From: Methylotenera_A sp963701715
GTDB taxonomy: Bacteria > Pseudomonadota > Gammaproteobacteria > Burkholderiales > Methylophilaceae
Assembly (NCBI GenBank): GCA_963701715.1
Contig: CAVPAX010000004.1
Location: 529,246 to 593,245 of the forward strand
Direction of reading: 5' to 3'
Length of the DNA stretch: 64,000 nt
Each line of letters begins with the position of its first letter. Positions within the stretch are counted from its first letter, which is position 1. The notes under the pieces were generated by a model that saw only the letters and a program-made list of their open reading frames with translations, searched no databases and was not told the origin of the DNA. Of this stretch, positions 19,112 to 28,658 are shown piece by piece. Made by a program: the position numbers and the translations under genes.

Positions 19112-20221
19112 ATGCTGTCTATTAAAGATAGACAGCAAATTGAAGCAGCACAGTGGATTACACTTAATCAAATACCTGGTTTAGGCAATGCAGCAGTTTG
19201 CCAGCTATTGGCAAAATTTGGCTCCCCGGAAAGCATTTTTAATGCCAGCTATAGCCAATTACGTGAGATTGTTGGCGATGAAATTGCACTGAAAATCAAC
19301 AATGGCGTAGATATCAATGCGATTTCATCCGTATTAAACTGGCTCAAAAAAGACCGTGCACACCTTGTCACACTTGCCGACAATGCATATCCCAAGCAGC
19401 TTTTAGAAATCAGTAATCCGCCTGCAGTACTTTATGCTATTGGCAATTTACATTTGCTCAACCATCCTTCCATTGCCATGGTAGGCAGTCGTAGCGCCAC
19501 TCCGCAAGGCGAAAAAAACGCAGAAGACTTTGCAGAAAGCTTATGCAATCACGGCTTGTGTGTAGTAAGCGGAATGGCGTTAGGCATTGATGGTGCAGCA
19601 CATCGTGGCGCGTTAAAAGCTAACGGGGCAACTATCGCCGTAGTGGGCACAGGCCTGGATATTGTTTACCCAGCCAGACACCGAGATTTAGCCCACCAAA
19701 TTGCCGAGCGCGGTTTAATTATTTCCGAGTTTCCACTCGGCACACCATCCAAAGCGCAAAACTTCCCGCGCCGCAATCGTGTAATCAGCGGTCTAAGTTT
19801 AGGCTGTCTGGTCGTCGAAGCCAACATTGATAGCGGCTCGCTGATTACGGCACGCTTTGCTACAGAACAAGGACGCGAGGTATTTGCAATACCAGGATCC
19901 ATTCACTCGCCTGTAACCAAAGGCTGCCATCAACTCATTAAGCAAGGCGCAAAATTAGTAGAAAATACAGAAGACATACTGGAAGAACTAAAAAATGTAT
20001 TGCCGAATGTTAGCCCATCTGGGCTAATGGGTAAGTTAGACTCAACAGTGGCGGAACCTAATACTGTATTGACCTGCATGGGATTTGACTCAGTCAATTT
20101 TGAGGCCTTGCTGTCAATGACAGGATTGACGACAGAAGCACTTTCCTCCATGCTTATGGTGCTGGAATTAGAAGGCAAAATTACTACACTGACCGGTGGA
20201 AAATATCAGCGCTTAGTCTAA
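19112..20221 (+). CDS. dprA: DNA-processing protein DprA
   Basis: Loads RecA on incoming single-stranded DNA during natural transformation. The 369 residues have an N-terminal helix-hairpin-helix/SAM-like part (QIPGLGNAAV), then the Rossmann DprA core with VGSRSATPQGEKNAE, VSGMALGIDGAAHRGAL, PRRNRVISGLS and SGSLITARFATEQGR. A winged-helix-like C-terminal domain follows. It is coupled to the LysM gene and followed by smg. Confidence 0.96.
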   Translation: MLSIKDRQQIEAAQWITLNQIPGLGNAAVCQLLAKFGSPESIFNASYSQLREIVGDEIALKINNGVDINAISSVLNWLKKDRAHLVTLADNAYPKQLLEISNPPAVLYAIGNLHLLNHPSIAMVGSRSATPQGEKNAEDFAESLCNHGLCVVSGMALGIDGAAHRGALKANGATIAVVGTGLDIVYPARHRDLAHQIAERGLIISEFPLGTPSKAQNFPRRNRVISGLSLGCLVVEANIDSGSLITARFATEQGREVFAIPGSIHSPVTKGCHQLIKQGAKLVENTEDILEELKNVLPNVSPSGLMGKLDSTVAEPNTVLTCMGFDSVNFEALLSMTGLTTEALSSMLMVLELEGKITTLTGGKYQRLV

Positions 20222-20268
20222 GGAATCAGGATAAATGAATAGACTGTATAAACGAAAGGATAGCTGCT

Positions 20269-20727
20269 ATGTTTGAAGTATTAGTGTTCATGTTTGAAAA
20301 CTATTTTGCAAATCATGCATTTCCTGACAACGATGTCTTGGCGCAGGAGTTGTCTGCTGCGGGTTTTGAGCAGTCTGACATTTCAGGCGCAGTTGATTGG
20401 TTTCACGAAATGAAAACCATGTTAACCGAGCCTCCCGCAGTTTATTCTCACAAAGATACTGGCTTACGCATATTTTCGGCTACAGAGCTTAAAAAAATCA
20501 GCACCGAAAGTATTGGTTTTATCTTATTTATACAGCAAGCTAATATTATTAATGACGTAGAGCGTGATTTAATTGTTGACCGCGCGATGGCGCTTAAACA
20601 AGAACACATTAATATAGAAGAAATGCGCTGGATCACTATGATTGCACTCTGGAATAAAGGACGCGAAAAAGATTACTTGTTTGTAGAAGATGCGCTATTT
20701 AACCCGCGTGGACTAACTTTCCACTAG
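20269..20727 (+). CDS. smg: Smg family protein (DUF494)
   Basis: 152 residues starting MFEVLVFMFENYF, the Smg pattern; the role is not established, and the gene usually sits beside dprA as here. Its stop TAG (20725-20727) overlaps the metF stop on the other strand. The palindrome CTAG at 20724-20727 therefore terminates both genes, leaving no room for an intergenic terminator. Confidence 0.92.
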   Translation: MFEVLVFMFENYFANHAFPDNDVLAQELSAAGFEQSDISGAVDWFHEMKTMLTEPPAVYSHKDTGLRIFSATELKKISTESIGFILFIQQANIINDVERDLIVDRAMALKQEHINIEEMRWITMIALWNKGREKDYLFVEDALFNPRGLTFH

Positions 20728-21575
20728 GTTTTATCAGCAGACTCCAAGCCAATATTTGAGATAATATTGGAAATAATGCCTGCTTGATTCAATGTATAGA
20801 AATGTAGGCTGGGTACACCCCAAGCTAATAAGCGCTCGCACAGCTCACTCACCACATCCACACCAAGCGCGCGTAACGAAGGCAAATCATCTGCATAGGC
20901 TTCTAAACGCAAGCGCAGCCATCGTGGAATCTCCGCACCGCACACGCCAGAAAAACGTGCCAGCTGCGTGTAATTGTAAATCGGCATTACGCCCGGAACG
21001 ATTGGCACTGTAATCCCTTCTGCGACACAGCCGTCCACAAATCTGAAGTATGCATCCGCATTATAAAAATACTGCGTAATAGCCGCGTTGGCTCCAGCCT
21101 CTATTTTGCGTTTAAAATTAGCCATGTCTTTGGCGGCTGATAGCGCTTCCGGGTGAAATTCAGGATATGCTGCAACATCCAGGTAAAACCAATTACCCGT
21201 TTCTTGGCGAATAAAACTCACTAACTCATTAGCGTGTTTAAAATCGCCCACGCTCACCTCACCAGATGGCACATCGCCACGCAACGTTACCAAACGCTTA
21301 ATGCCTTTTTTCTTGTAAGCTGAGAGCAATTCACGAATTTCTTCCTTACTGGAAGATATGCAAGAAATATGCGGCGCAGCTTGATGACCTTCCGCCTGAA
21401 TTTCAAATACGGTTTCCATGGTTCTATCGCGAGTTGAACCGCCAGCACCAAACGTAACCGAGAAAAATTCAGGGTTAAATTTTGCCAGCTGTACGCGCGT
21501 TTCACGTAAATTGGCAATACCCTCAGCCGTTTTTGGCGGAAAAAACTCAAAACTTAATGGAATATGCTTGTTCAT
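20724..21575 (-). CDS. metF: 5,10-methylenetetrahydrofolate reductase
   Basis: Flavoenzyme that makes 5-methyl-THF for methionine synthesis. The 283 residues begin with LSFEFFPPKT, which carries the catalytic Glu context, and include FSVTFGAGGSTRDRT and ITQYFYNADAYFRFVD of the TIM barrel. It is third in the ahcY-holin-like-metF run on the minus strand, so it may share the SAH riboswitch-controlled transcript. The link is logical: SAH hydrolysis and remethylation act in one cycle. Confidence 0.96.
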   Translation of the reverse strand: MNKHIPLSFEFFPPKTAEGIANLRETRVQLAKFNPEFFSVTFGAGGSTRDRTMETVFEIQAEGHQAAPHISCISSSKEEIRELLSAYKKKGIKRLVTLRGDVPSGEVSVGDFKHANELVSFIRQETGNWFYLDVAAYPEFHPEALSAAKDMANFKRKIEAGANAAITQYFYNADAYFRFVDGCVAEGITVPIVPGVMPIYNYTQLARFSGVCGAEIPRWLRLRLEAYADDLPSLRALGVDVVSELCERLLAWGVPSLHFYTLNQAGIISNIISNIGLESADKT

Positions 21576-21597
21576 TATTTTTTATTACTTTAATTTC

Positions 21598-21942
21598 TTA
21601 ATCTTTATCAATCACAACCGCACTTAATATCCATGACATTACACTGTAAGCAAATGCACCAATGATGCCCGCAGTCAGCGTCTTAACTTCAAAGCCTTGC
21701 AGAAAATGCCCTACTCCCCAGAATAAAACACCATTAATGACGAAGATAAACAAGCCCAAGGTTAGTATGGTGACTGGTAAAGTTAAAATCACTAAGATTG
21801 GTTTAATCAACATATTTGCCAAACCAATCACCACCGCAGCTACTAACGCAACCAGCAGGCTTGACACATGAATATCAGGCACGAGATAAGCAACGCCCAA
21901 TAAGGCCAATGCATTCAACAACCAACCCACAAGCAATTTCAT
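21598..21942 (-). CDS. phage holin family / DUF360 small membrane protein
   Basis: 114 residues with four predicted membrane segments (about 1-22, 27-52, 55-80, 90-110) and the conserved ANMLIKPILVILTLPVTILTLG-type pattern of the four-helix 'phage holin IV' superfamily. Despite the family name there is no phage context; such proteins are common near ahcY and metF in betaproteobacteria. It lies 15 bp after ahcY. Function unknown. Confidence 0.85.
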   Translation of the reverse strand: MKLLVGWLLNALALLGVAYLVPDIHVSSLLVALVAAVVIGLANMLIKPILVILTLPVTILTLGLFIFVINGVLFWGVGHFLQGFEVKTLTAGIIGAFAYSVMSWILSAVVIDKD

Positions 21943-21956
21943 GTGTCCGCCCTTAA

Positions 21957-23381
21957 TTAATAACGATAATGCTCGGCTTTATATGGACCTTCTTTTGAGA
22001 CCCCGATATAAGCTGCTTGCTGATCCGTCAGTCGAGTCAATTGAGCATTTAGTTTTTTCAATTGCAAAATAGCTACTTTTTCATCCAGATGCTTCGGCAA
22101 AGTATAGACGCCCACAGGGTATTTGTCAGCTTGTGTAAATAACTCGATTTGGGCAATGGTTTGATTAGCAAATGAGGAGCTCATCACATAGCTCGGATGA
22201 CCTGTACCACAACCCAAGTTTACCAACCGGCCTTTTGCCAACAAAATAATCTTTTTGCCGTCAGGGAAAATCACATGGTCAACTTGCGGCTTAATTTCAT
22301 CCCACTCATATTTCTCCAGAGAAGCCACATCAATCTCATTATCAAAGTGACCGATATTGCAGACAATCGCCTGATCCTTCATTTTTGCCATATGGTCATG
22401 TGTAATCACATGGTAATTACCCGTTGCTGTGACAAAAATATCGCCATGCTCGCAAGCATAATCCATGGTTACTACTCGATAACCTTCCATCGCCGCTTGA
22501 AGTGCACAGATTGGATCAATTTCAGTCACCCAAACCTGAGCAGAAAGCGCACGTAGCGCTTGTGCTGAACCTTTGCCCACATCGCCATAACCCGCAACCA
22601 CAGCCACTTTTCCGGCAATCATCACATCGGTTGCACGTTTAACCGCATCTACCAACGATTCACGGCAACCATATAAATTATCAAATTTGGATTTGGTTAC
22701 TGAATCGTTCACGTTTATTGCAGGAAAGGCTAATTTCCCTTCTTTATGCATCTGATACAAACGATGCACACCTGTTGTCGTTTCTTCAGTAACACCTTTG
22801 ATTTTACTTAAACGCGTGGAATACCAAGTAGGGTCGGTCTTCAGCTTTTCTTTGATTGAGTTAAACAAGCAGATTTCTTCCTCACTTGTTGGATTAGCAA
22901 TTACAGACAAATCTTTTTCCGCGCGCGTACCAAGGTGTAACAGTAAGGTCGCATCTCCACCATCGTCCAAGATCATGTTCGAATAACCACCGTCAGACCA
23001 TTCAAAAATTCGGTGGGTATAATCCCAGTATTCAGTTAAGGTTTCGCCCTTAATAGCAAACACTGGCGTACCGCCAGCGGCAATCGCTGCTGCAGCGTGG
23101 TCTTGCGTTGAATAAATATTGCATGAAGCCCAGCGCACTTCCGCGCCTAAATCCTTAAGCGTTTCAATCAGCACAGCAGTTTGAATGGTCATGTGAAGGC
23201 TGCCAGTAATGCGTGCGTCTTTTAGCGGTTGAGCCTTTGCATATTCTTCGCGAATCGCCATCAAGCCCGGCATTTCTGTTTCGGCAATAGCAATTTCTTT
23301 GCGGCCGAAAGCAGCCAGGCCAATATCGGCAATTACATAATCTTTGGCTGTATTTTTAACATCAGCAGTCACAGTATTCAT
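21957..23381 (-). CDS. ahcY: S-adenosylhomocysteine hydrolase
   Basis: Splits SAH into adenosine and homocysteine, relieving product inhibition of methyltransferases. About 474 residues with substrate motifs SLHMTIQTAVLIETL and CNIYSTQDHAAAAIA and the NAD-binding VAGYGDVGKGSAQALRAL. The C-terminal lysine/tyrosine signature is complete (GPYKAEHYRY). I chose ATG at 23381 because AAGGAA is well placed; a TTG two codons earlier is possible. An SAH riboswitch lies about 100 bp upstream. Confidence 0.97.
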   Translation of the reverse strand: MNTVTADVKNTAKDYVIADIGLAAFGRKEIAIAETEMPGLMAIREEYAKAQPLKDARITGSLHMTIQTAVLIETLKDLGAEVRWASCNIYSTQDHAAAAIAAGGTPVFAIKGETLTEYWDYTHRIFEWSDGGYSNMILDDGGDATLLLHLGTRAEKDLSVIANPTSEEEICLFNSIKEKLKTDPTWYSTRLSKIKGVTEETTTGVHRLYQMHKEGKLAFPAINVNDSVTKSKFDNLYGCRESLVDAVKRATDVMIAGKVAVVAGYGDVGKGSAQALRALSAQVWVTEIDPICALQAAMEGYRVVTMDYACEHGDIFVTATGNYHVITHDHMAKMKDQAIVCNIGHFDNEIDVASLEKYEWDEIKPQVDHVIFPDGKKIILLAKGRLVNLGCGTGHPSYVMSSSFANQTIAQIELFTQADKYPVGVYTLPKHLDEKVAILQLKKLNAQLTRLTDQQAAYIGVSKEGPYKAEHYRY

Positions 23382-23482
23382 TTCCAATTTCCTTGAATGT
23401 GTGACAGGAGGGAAGGGGTAATTTAAAACTATAGAAGTAACACCTATCTCACCCGTATCCCGTGCCTGGCACGGTTAATATT

Positions 23483-23541
23483 GGTGAGCGCCGTTAAACA
23501 TCTTCCGAGCCTGGGAGAAGAACTCTCGCAGCGCTCCTCGG
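23483..23541 (-). promoter_or_regulatory. SAH riboswitch upstream of ahcY
   Basis: On the minus strand the segment starts CCGAGGAGCGCTGCGAGAG, then has CAGGCTCGG, which pairs with its start. AACGGCGCTCACC follows, complementary to GAGCGC for the pseudoknot. These are the conserved pieces of the SAH riboswitch. A GC-rich hairpin (CCGTGCC/GGCACGG, 23459-23475) follows, but it has no U-tract. In known cases SAH turns the gene on, so high SAH should raise ahcY and probably metF. Confidence 0.93.
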
Positions 23542-23592
23542 AACGAGGGAGATTATACGCGCATTCTTTTTACTTACCAACTGTAAAAGATA

Positions 23593-24822
23593 CTAGTCCC
23601 AGATTTCGAACTGGCTCCAAATCTCATTAATATCATGAACACCCCAAACTACTGGATCTTCATGACCGACAATTGAATCTTGTGAATTTGGCTTAGACAA
23701 ATCCAACACCTCAATCGGAATACGTGAGTTTGATTTGGTTGAGAAGAATACTTTAACAATGGGCGTCAGTAAGGATTTTGAGCTTTGGTCTATCACTACT
23801 GCTAATCGCCCAGATTTAAGTTTAATCATTGAGCCTATAGGATAAATTCCTACGCTTTTAACAAATGCCTTAAACACCGTGTCATCAAAATGTTCGGCCC
23901 ATTGGGCCATGCGGTGTAAAGAAACGCCTGGCTCCCAACCGTCCTTGTAAGGACGATTAGAAGTCACGGCATCATACACATCGCAAACTGCGCCCATTTT
24001 CGCAAACAAGCTAATTTCATCAGCTTTTAGCTTATGAGGATACCCCATTCCATTCACTTTTTCGTGATGATGTAAACACACATCCAATACGACTTCATCT
24101 GTGATGTTTGCTTTAACCAGCATGGCATGCCCACGCTCTGGGTGTAACTTAACCGTAGTAAACTCTTCATCGGTAAGTGCTCCAGGTTTGTTCAGCACCT
24201 CTATCGGCACACCTGCCTTGCCAATATCGTGTAATAAGCCTGCCATTCCCGCCTGCTTAGTCTCAGCTTCAGACAACCCAAGCTCCTTTGCCAGCGCCAC
24301 CATCAAAGCACAAACAGCAACAGAGTGCATATACGTGTAATCGTCTTTGTTTTTTAAGCGTACCAAGCTAATAAGCGCACCTTCATTACGCGCAACCGAA
24401 GCCGCAATATCATCAACCAACCTTAATGCGGCCTTGGCATTGACAGCTTTGCCCATGCGCACCTCGTCGAACATCTTAGCGACTGCCTTTTTAGACGCCT
24501 TAATTACTCTTTTGGCACGATCTTGCTCTTCCGCAGTAGGGCTATGGGTTGCTATTGATGTAGGATTTATTTTGGGAGATGGTACTGCTACAGGCGCTTC
24601 TACTTCTTTTACCTTTTCTTGCTTTTTCAACTCAACAACATCTAAACCTTTAGACGTGTCAATGACGACTTCTTTGATGATACTCACTTGAAGTTTCTTT
24701 AAGTCAGAAGGATCTTCTAATTTAAAAGCTTTATTCCAGAACGGATGGTCTATCCATGAACCTTTCAGTTCATGAATAAACATGCCTAAACGAACTTGTT
24801 TGGTGTGTATTACCTTTAACAT
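23593..24822 (-). CDS. HD-GYP domain protein, probable c-di-GMP phosphodiesterase
   Basis: 409 residues. The N-terminus (1-60) fits DUF3391 (VRLGMFIHELKGSWIDHPFW). The HD-GYP domain (about 140-330) has HDIGKAGVP, the intermediate KLHPERGHAML, HHHEKVNGMGYP with the GYP element, and DVYDAVTSNRPYK. All metal-binding residues seem present, so hydrolysis of cyclic di-GMP is likely. It sits alone between ahcY and metK; any link to methyl metabolism is unproven. Confidence 0.9.
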   Translation of the reverse strand: MLKVIHTKQVRLGMFIHELKGSWIDHPFWNKAFKLEDPSDLKKLQVSIIKEVVIDTSKGLDVVELKKQEKVKEVEAPVAVPSPKINPTSIATHSPTAEEQDRAKRVIKASKKAVAKMFDEVRMGKAVNAKAALRLVDDIAASVARNEGALISLVRLKNKDDYTYMHSVAVCALMVALAKELGLSEAETKQAGMAGLLHDIGKAGVPIEVLNKPGALTDEEFTTVKLHPERGHAMLVKANITDEVVLDVCLHHHEKVNGMGYPHKLKADEISLFAKMGAVCDVYDAVTSNRPYKDGWEPGVSLHRMAQWAEHFDDTVFKAFVKSVGIYPIGSMIKLKSGRLAVVIDQSSKSLLTPIVKVFFSTKSNSRIPIEVLDLSKPNSQDSIVGHEDPVVWGVHDINEIWSQFEIWD

Positions 24823-24879
24823 ATGCCATTGCTAAATTGTTTTCACAATTCTAGCAATGGCATTGTAAAATCAATTACT

Positions 24880-26037
24880 CTAAATAGAGGCTTTTAATGC
24901 GGTTGCTTTATCAATCGCTTCCCAGGTGAACTCCGGTTCATCGCGGCCAAAATGGCCATAAGCGGCTGTTTTAGCGTAGATTGGGCGCAGTAAGTCTAGC
25001 ATTTTCACAATACCTTTAGGGCGCAAGTCAAAATGTTCTAACACCAAATTCGTAAGCACCTCGTTTGAAACCTTGCCCGTACCATAAGTTTCCACCATTA
25101 CACTGGTTGGCCGTGCAACACCGATAGCGTAACTAACTTGTACTAGGCATTTATCTGCTAAGCCTGCGGCCACAATATTTTTGGCCACGTAGCGACCCGC
25201 ATAGGCTGCTGAACGGTCTACTTTGGAAGGGTCTTTACCGGAGAAAGCACCGCCGCCGTGAGGCGCTGCGCCACCGTAGGTATCGACAATAATTTTACGG
25301 CCGGTGAGGCCGCAATCGCCTTGCGGGCCGCCGACGACAAAGCGACCGGTAGGATTCACCAGATATTTAATTTCGCCTTTAATCAGCTCTTTAGGCAACA
25401 TCGGCTTGATGATTTCTTCAATCGTCGCTTCTCGAATAGCATCCAGGCTCATTTCCGGCGCGTGCTGCGTAGAAACCAGCACAGTGTCGATCTTATGCGG
25501 TTTTCCATCCACGTACTGCACGGTCACTTGTGATTTCGCATCCGGGCGCAGCCATGGCAGGCGGCCATCTTTACGCAACTGCGCCTGACGCTCCATGATG
25601 CGGTGACTGAGCCATATCGGCAAAGGCATGAGTTGTGGCGTTTCATTCACTGCATAACCGAACATTAAGCCTTGGTCGCCCGCACCTTGGTCGAGCGGAT
25701 CATCATTGGCGTTGTCCACGCCTTGGGCGATATCAGGTGACTGCTTGTCATACGCTACCAGTACTGCGCATCCCTTGTAATCAATGCCGTATTCGGTATT
25801 GTCATAGCCGATGCGTTTAATCGCATCTCGTGCCACTTTAATGTAATCGACGTTTGCGGTTGTAGTAATTTCACCAGCTAGCACAATCAAACCAGTATTG
25901 GCGAGGGTTTCAGCAGCCACGCGCGCAGTTGGGTCTTGTGCCAGAATGGCATCTAAAATACTATCGGATACTTGGTCTGCGAGTTTGTCTGGGTGACCTT
26001 CAGAAACTGATTCTGAAGTAAAAAGATATTCGTTCAT
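24880..26037 (-). CDS. metK: S-adenosylmethionine synthetase
   Basis: Makes SAM from methionine and ATP. The 385 residues match the family, with the N-terminal SVSEGHPDKLADQVSD, GAGDQGLMFGYA and the P-loop-like GGGAFSGKDPSKVDRS. It belongs functionally with ahcY and metF nearby. The 157 bp between metK and the divergent dapF has no SAM-riboswitch motifs that I can recognise. Confidence 0.97.
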   Translation of the reverse strand: MNEYLFTSESVSEGHPDKLADQVSDSILDAILAQDPTARVAAETLANTGLIVLAGEITTTANVDYIKVARDAIKRIGYDNTEYGIDYKGCAVLVAYDKQSPDIAQGVDNANDDPLDQGAGDQGLMFGYAVNETPQLMPLPIWLSHRIMERQAQLRKDGRLPWLRPDAKSQVTVQYVDGKPHKIDTVLVSTQHAPEMSLDAIREATIEEIIKPMLPKELIKGEIKYLVNPTGRFVVGGPQGDCGLTGRKIIVDTYGGAAPHGGGAFSGKDPSKVDRSAAYAGRYVAKNIVAAGLADKCLVQVSYAIGVARPTSVMVETYGTGKVSNEVLTNLVLEHFDLRPKGIVKMLDLLRPIYAKTAAYGHFGRDEPEFTWEAIDKATALKASI

Positions 26038-26194
26038 TATGCGCCTTGAAAACTAATAAGTTAAAAAAAGTAAAACAGTATTCACTAAAGGCTAAAGGAA
26101 TACCGAAAATCACTTTGAGTCGCGCATTGTACACTTTAAATCAAATAGTTGGCGTAAATTTGCTAGAATACTGTAACTTTAAATTGTTAAGAAT

Positions 26195-27028
26195 ATGTTA
26201 CTAAAATTCACTAAAATGCAGGGCGCAGGCAACGATTTTGTGGTCATTGACAGCTTCACTTCGCCTGTCACATTGACTTCAGCGCAGATTAAAAAAATCG
26301 CTAATCGCCATTTTGGCGTGGGCTGCGACCAATTACTCATTGTAGAAAAAACAAGCACACCCAACGTAGATTTTCGCTATCGCATCTTTAATGCTGATGG
26401 CGGCGAAGTAGAACAATGCGGCAATGGTGCACGCTGTTTTGTGCGCTTTGTGACGGAAAAAGGCTTAACCTACAAACGCGAAATTGCGGTTGAAACCCGT
26501 TGCGGCATCATTACGCTGACGCTTCGTGATGATGGTCAAGTTACTGTGAATATGGGCGCGCCAATATTCGAACCTGCAAAGATTCCATTTATTGCAGAAA
26601 AAAGACAAGCAACATATGCCCTGCAAGCCAATAACCATGCTGTCTCCGTGGCTGTGGTTTCTATGGGTAATCCGCATGCGGTGACTTTGGTGGACGATGT
26701 AGATAGCGCCAATGTCGCCGAACTCGGCCCACAGATTGAAGCACATGCCAGTTTTCCACAGCGCGTCAATGCAGGCTTTATGCAGGTTATAAATTCACAC
26801 GAAATTAAATTGCGCGTGTATGAGCGCGGCAGCGGAGAAACACTATCTTGCGGTACGGGTGCCTGCGCTGCAGCCGTCAGCGGAATTCAGCTAGGGGCTT
26901 TACAATCACCCGTACTGGTTCACACACGCGGTGGTAAACTTAACATTGAATGGCATGGTGAAGGTCAACCTGTCATGATGACAGGCCCGGCTGAAATTGT
27001 GTTTGAAGGTCAGATAGAAATTAACTAA
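26195..27028 (+). CDS. dapF: diaminopimelate epimerase
   Basis: Converts LL- to meso-diaminopimelate for lysine and peptidoglycan. The 277 residues have both catalytic cysteines, in EQCGNGARCF and in SCGTGACAAAV. The insert-like stretch ATYALQANNHAVS (about 139-151) is encoded by DNA that matches 28 of 30 bases of a palindromic repeat found between genes elsewhere in the window. The gene starts at ATG 26195 and is followed by DUF484 and xerC, the usual order. Confidence 0.96.
   Translation: MLLKFTKMQGAGNDFVVIDSFTSPVTLTSAQIKKIANRHFGVGCDQLLIVEKTSTPNVDFRYRIFNADGGEVEQCGNGARCFVRFVTEKGLTYKREIAVETRCGIITLTLRDDGQVTVNMGAPIFEPAKIPFIAEKRQATYALQANNHAVSVAVVSMGNPHAVTLVDDVDSANVAELGPQIEAHASFPQRVNAGFMQVINSHEIKLRVYERGSGETLSCGTGACAAAVSGIQLGALQSPVLVHTRGGKLNIEWHGEGQPVMMTGPAEIVFEGQIEIN
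26611..26640 (+). repeat. half copy of palindromic repeat inside dapF coding sequence
   Basis: Thirty bases match 36053-36082 with only two differences. Only the left arm and loop are present; the right arm is replaced by ordinary dapF sequence. The piece is translated in frame. Whether the repeat came from dapF or entered it cannot be told from one genome. Confidence 0.5.
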
Positions 27029-27042
27029 ATATAGAGATAATC

Positions 27043-27711
27043 ATGCAAGAAAATGAAATAATAGTTTCTGAAGAACTCATCAAAACTTATCTACAAGCCA
27101 ACCCGCATTTTTTTGAGCAACATGCCAATCTGCTTGCCAGCATTTATCTGCCAAGCCCCCATGGCAGCGGCACAATTTCTTTGGCCGAACGTCAGCAACT
27201 GGCACAACGCGACAAAATTAATGCATTGGAGGAACGATTTGCGGAACTGGTGCTAAATGCTAAAGATAACGACGCCATTGCTAATAAAATTCATGCATTA
27301 AATGTCGAGCTGCACAAAGCCAAGAGTTTTGATGAAATAGAGCAGCTGATCAGCGCGCTGTTACCTGAGCATTTTGATTTGACAGATACCTGCCTGCGTA
27401 TCTGGACTAAGCCGCTCGACCCGGAAGACAATACAAACCTGGTATTTAGCGAGGTCACTGAAGAGGCTAAAACATGGACTACAGCACTCCCGCAACCTTA
27501 TTGCGGCAAGCAACCAGATATTGTGACCGAAGATTGGTTTATTGAACCGGCAGCCTCCATCGCGCTCATTCCTTTGCGCCTTCAACAAACGATTGGATTT
27601 TTAGCCCTTGCCAGTGATGACAAAAATCGTTTTTATAGTGAAATGGGCACCGATTTTCTTTCAAAAATTGGCGAAATCTTAAGTGCTGCATTATCACGGC
27701 ACTTGGAATAA
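27043..27711 (+). CDS. DUF484 (GAF-like) protein
   Basis: 222 residues with the DUF484 start pattern YLQANPHFFEQHANLL, a coiled-coil-like region near 50-90 and a GAF-type C-terminal half. The family lies between dapF and xerC in many proteobacteria; its function is unknown. xerC follows after 25 bp, so the three probably form an operon. Confidence 0.9.
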   Translation: MQENEIIVSEELIKTYLQANPHFFEQHANLLASIYLPSPHGSGTISLAERQQLAQRDKINALEERFAELVLNAKDNDAIANKIHALNVELHKAKSFDEIEQLISALLPEHFDLTDTCLRIWTKPLDPEDNTNLVFSEVTEEAKTWTTALPQPYCGKQPDIVTEDWFIEPAASIALIPLRLQQTIGFLALASDDKNRFYSEMGTDFLSKIGEILSAALSRHLE

Positions 27712-27736
27712 ATAGACAATAGAATAAATAGGCAAT

Positions 27737-28618
27737 GTGGAATTATTAAAAGAATATCTTGAGTTTTTAAACTTCGAGCGCGGCTTAAGCCCGCTCACCC
27801 GCGAAAATTACGCCAGAGATATTACACAACTCATCAAATTAGCAGATTCCACCAAACTTAACGAACTTCAAACCAACCATATACGCCGCTTTATTGCCAA
27901 CTTGCACAGCAAAGGTCTTGGCGGAAAAAGTATCGCACGCATGCTCTCGAGCTGGCGCGGATTTTTTGACTATCTGGTAAAACGGCGCGGCTTCAGCAAC
28001 AACCCTGTTGTTGGTCTGCGCGCACCAAAATCACCCAAAACCTTGCCGCAGGCTTTATCTATTGAACAGACTGTAAAGCTGGTAGATATTGGCGATGACG
28101 ACGTTTTAAGCATTCGCGACCACGCTATTTTAGAGCTGTTTTACTCCAGCGGATTACGCTTGAGCGAACTGGTGAATTTGAATCTGGACGCGCTGGATTT
28201 CTCGGAAGGCACCGTGCAGGTCACCGGTAAAGGCAATAAAACACGCATTGTGCCGCTGGGCAGCCACGCCATGGATGCCATACAAAAATGGTTAAAAAAC
28301 CGTGCTGAGCTTTTAGCAAACAATGCCTCTGAAAAGGCCGTATTTATTGGCTTGCAGGGCAGGCGAATTTCAGCAAGAAACATTCAATATCGGCTAAAAG
28401 AATGGTCGATTAAACAAGGCATTAATTCCTCCGTGCATCCGCACATGCTGCGCCACAGCTTTGCCACACACGTATTGCAGAGCAGCGGCGATTTACGCGC
28501 CGTGCAAGAGATGCTGGGCCACGCCAACATCAGCACCACGCAGGTGTATACGCATCTGGATTATCAGCATTTAACCAAAGTATATGACCAGGCTCACCCT
28601 AGAGCAAAAAAGAAATAA
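27737..28618 (+). CDS. xerC: tyrosine recombinase XerC
   Basis: Resolves chromosome dimers at dif together with XerD. The 293 residues have the N-terminal SAM-like DNA-binding domain and the catalytic set: Arg in SSGLRLSEL, HPHMLRHSFATH, LGHANISTTQVYTH with the nucleophile Tyr. The start is GTG at 27737. The context dapF-DUF484-xerC distinguishes it from the phage-type integrase at 41591. Confidence 0.95.
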   Translation: MELLKEYLEFLNFERGLSPLTRENYARDITQLIKLADSTKLNELQTNHIRRFIANLHSKGLGGKSIARMLSSWRGFFDYLVKRRGFSNNPVVGLRAPKSPKTLPQALSIEQTVKLVDIGDDDVLSIRDHAILELFYSSGLRLSELVNLNLDALDFSEGTVQVTGKGNKTRIVPLGSHAMDAIQKWLKNRAELLANNASEKAVFIGLQGRRISARNIQYRLKEWSIKQGINSSVHPHMLRHSFATHVLQSSGDLRAVQEMLGHANISTTQVYTHLDYQHLTKVYDQAHPRAKKK

Positions 28619-28658
28619 AGTATTTTATCCCGCTCGATTTTCTGTTATCTTAAAAAGT

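Noticed and set aside
21598..21942. Phage holin as sign of a prophage
   Set aside because: The family name is historical; neighbours are metabolic genes and no other phage gene is near.
26038..26194. SAM riboswitch between metK and dapF
   Set aside because: No recognisable SAM-I, SAM-II or SAM-IV core; only AT-rich divergent promoter sequence.
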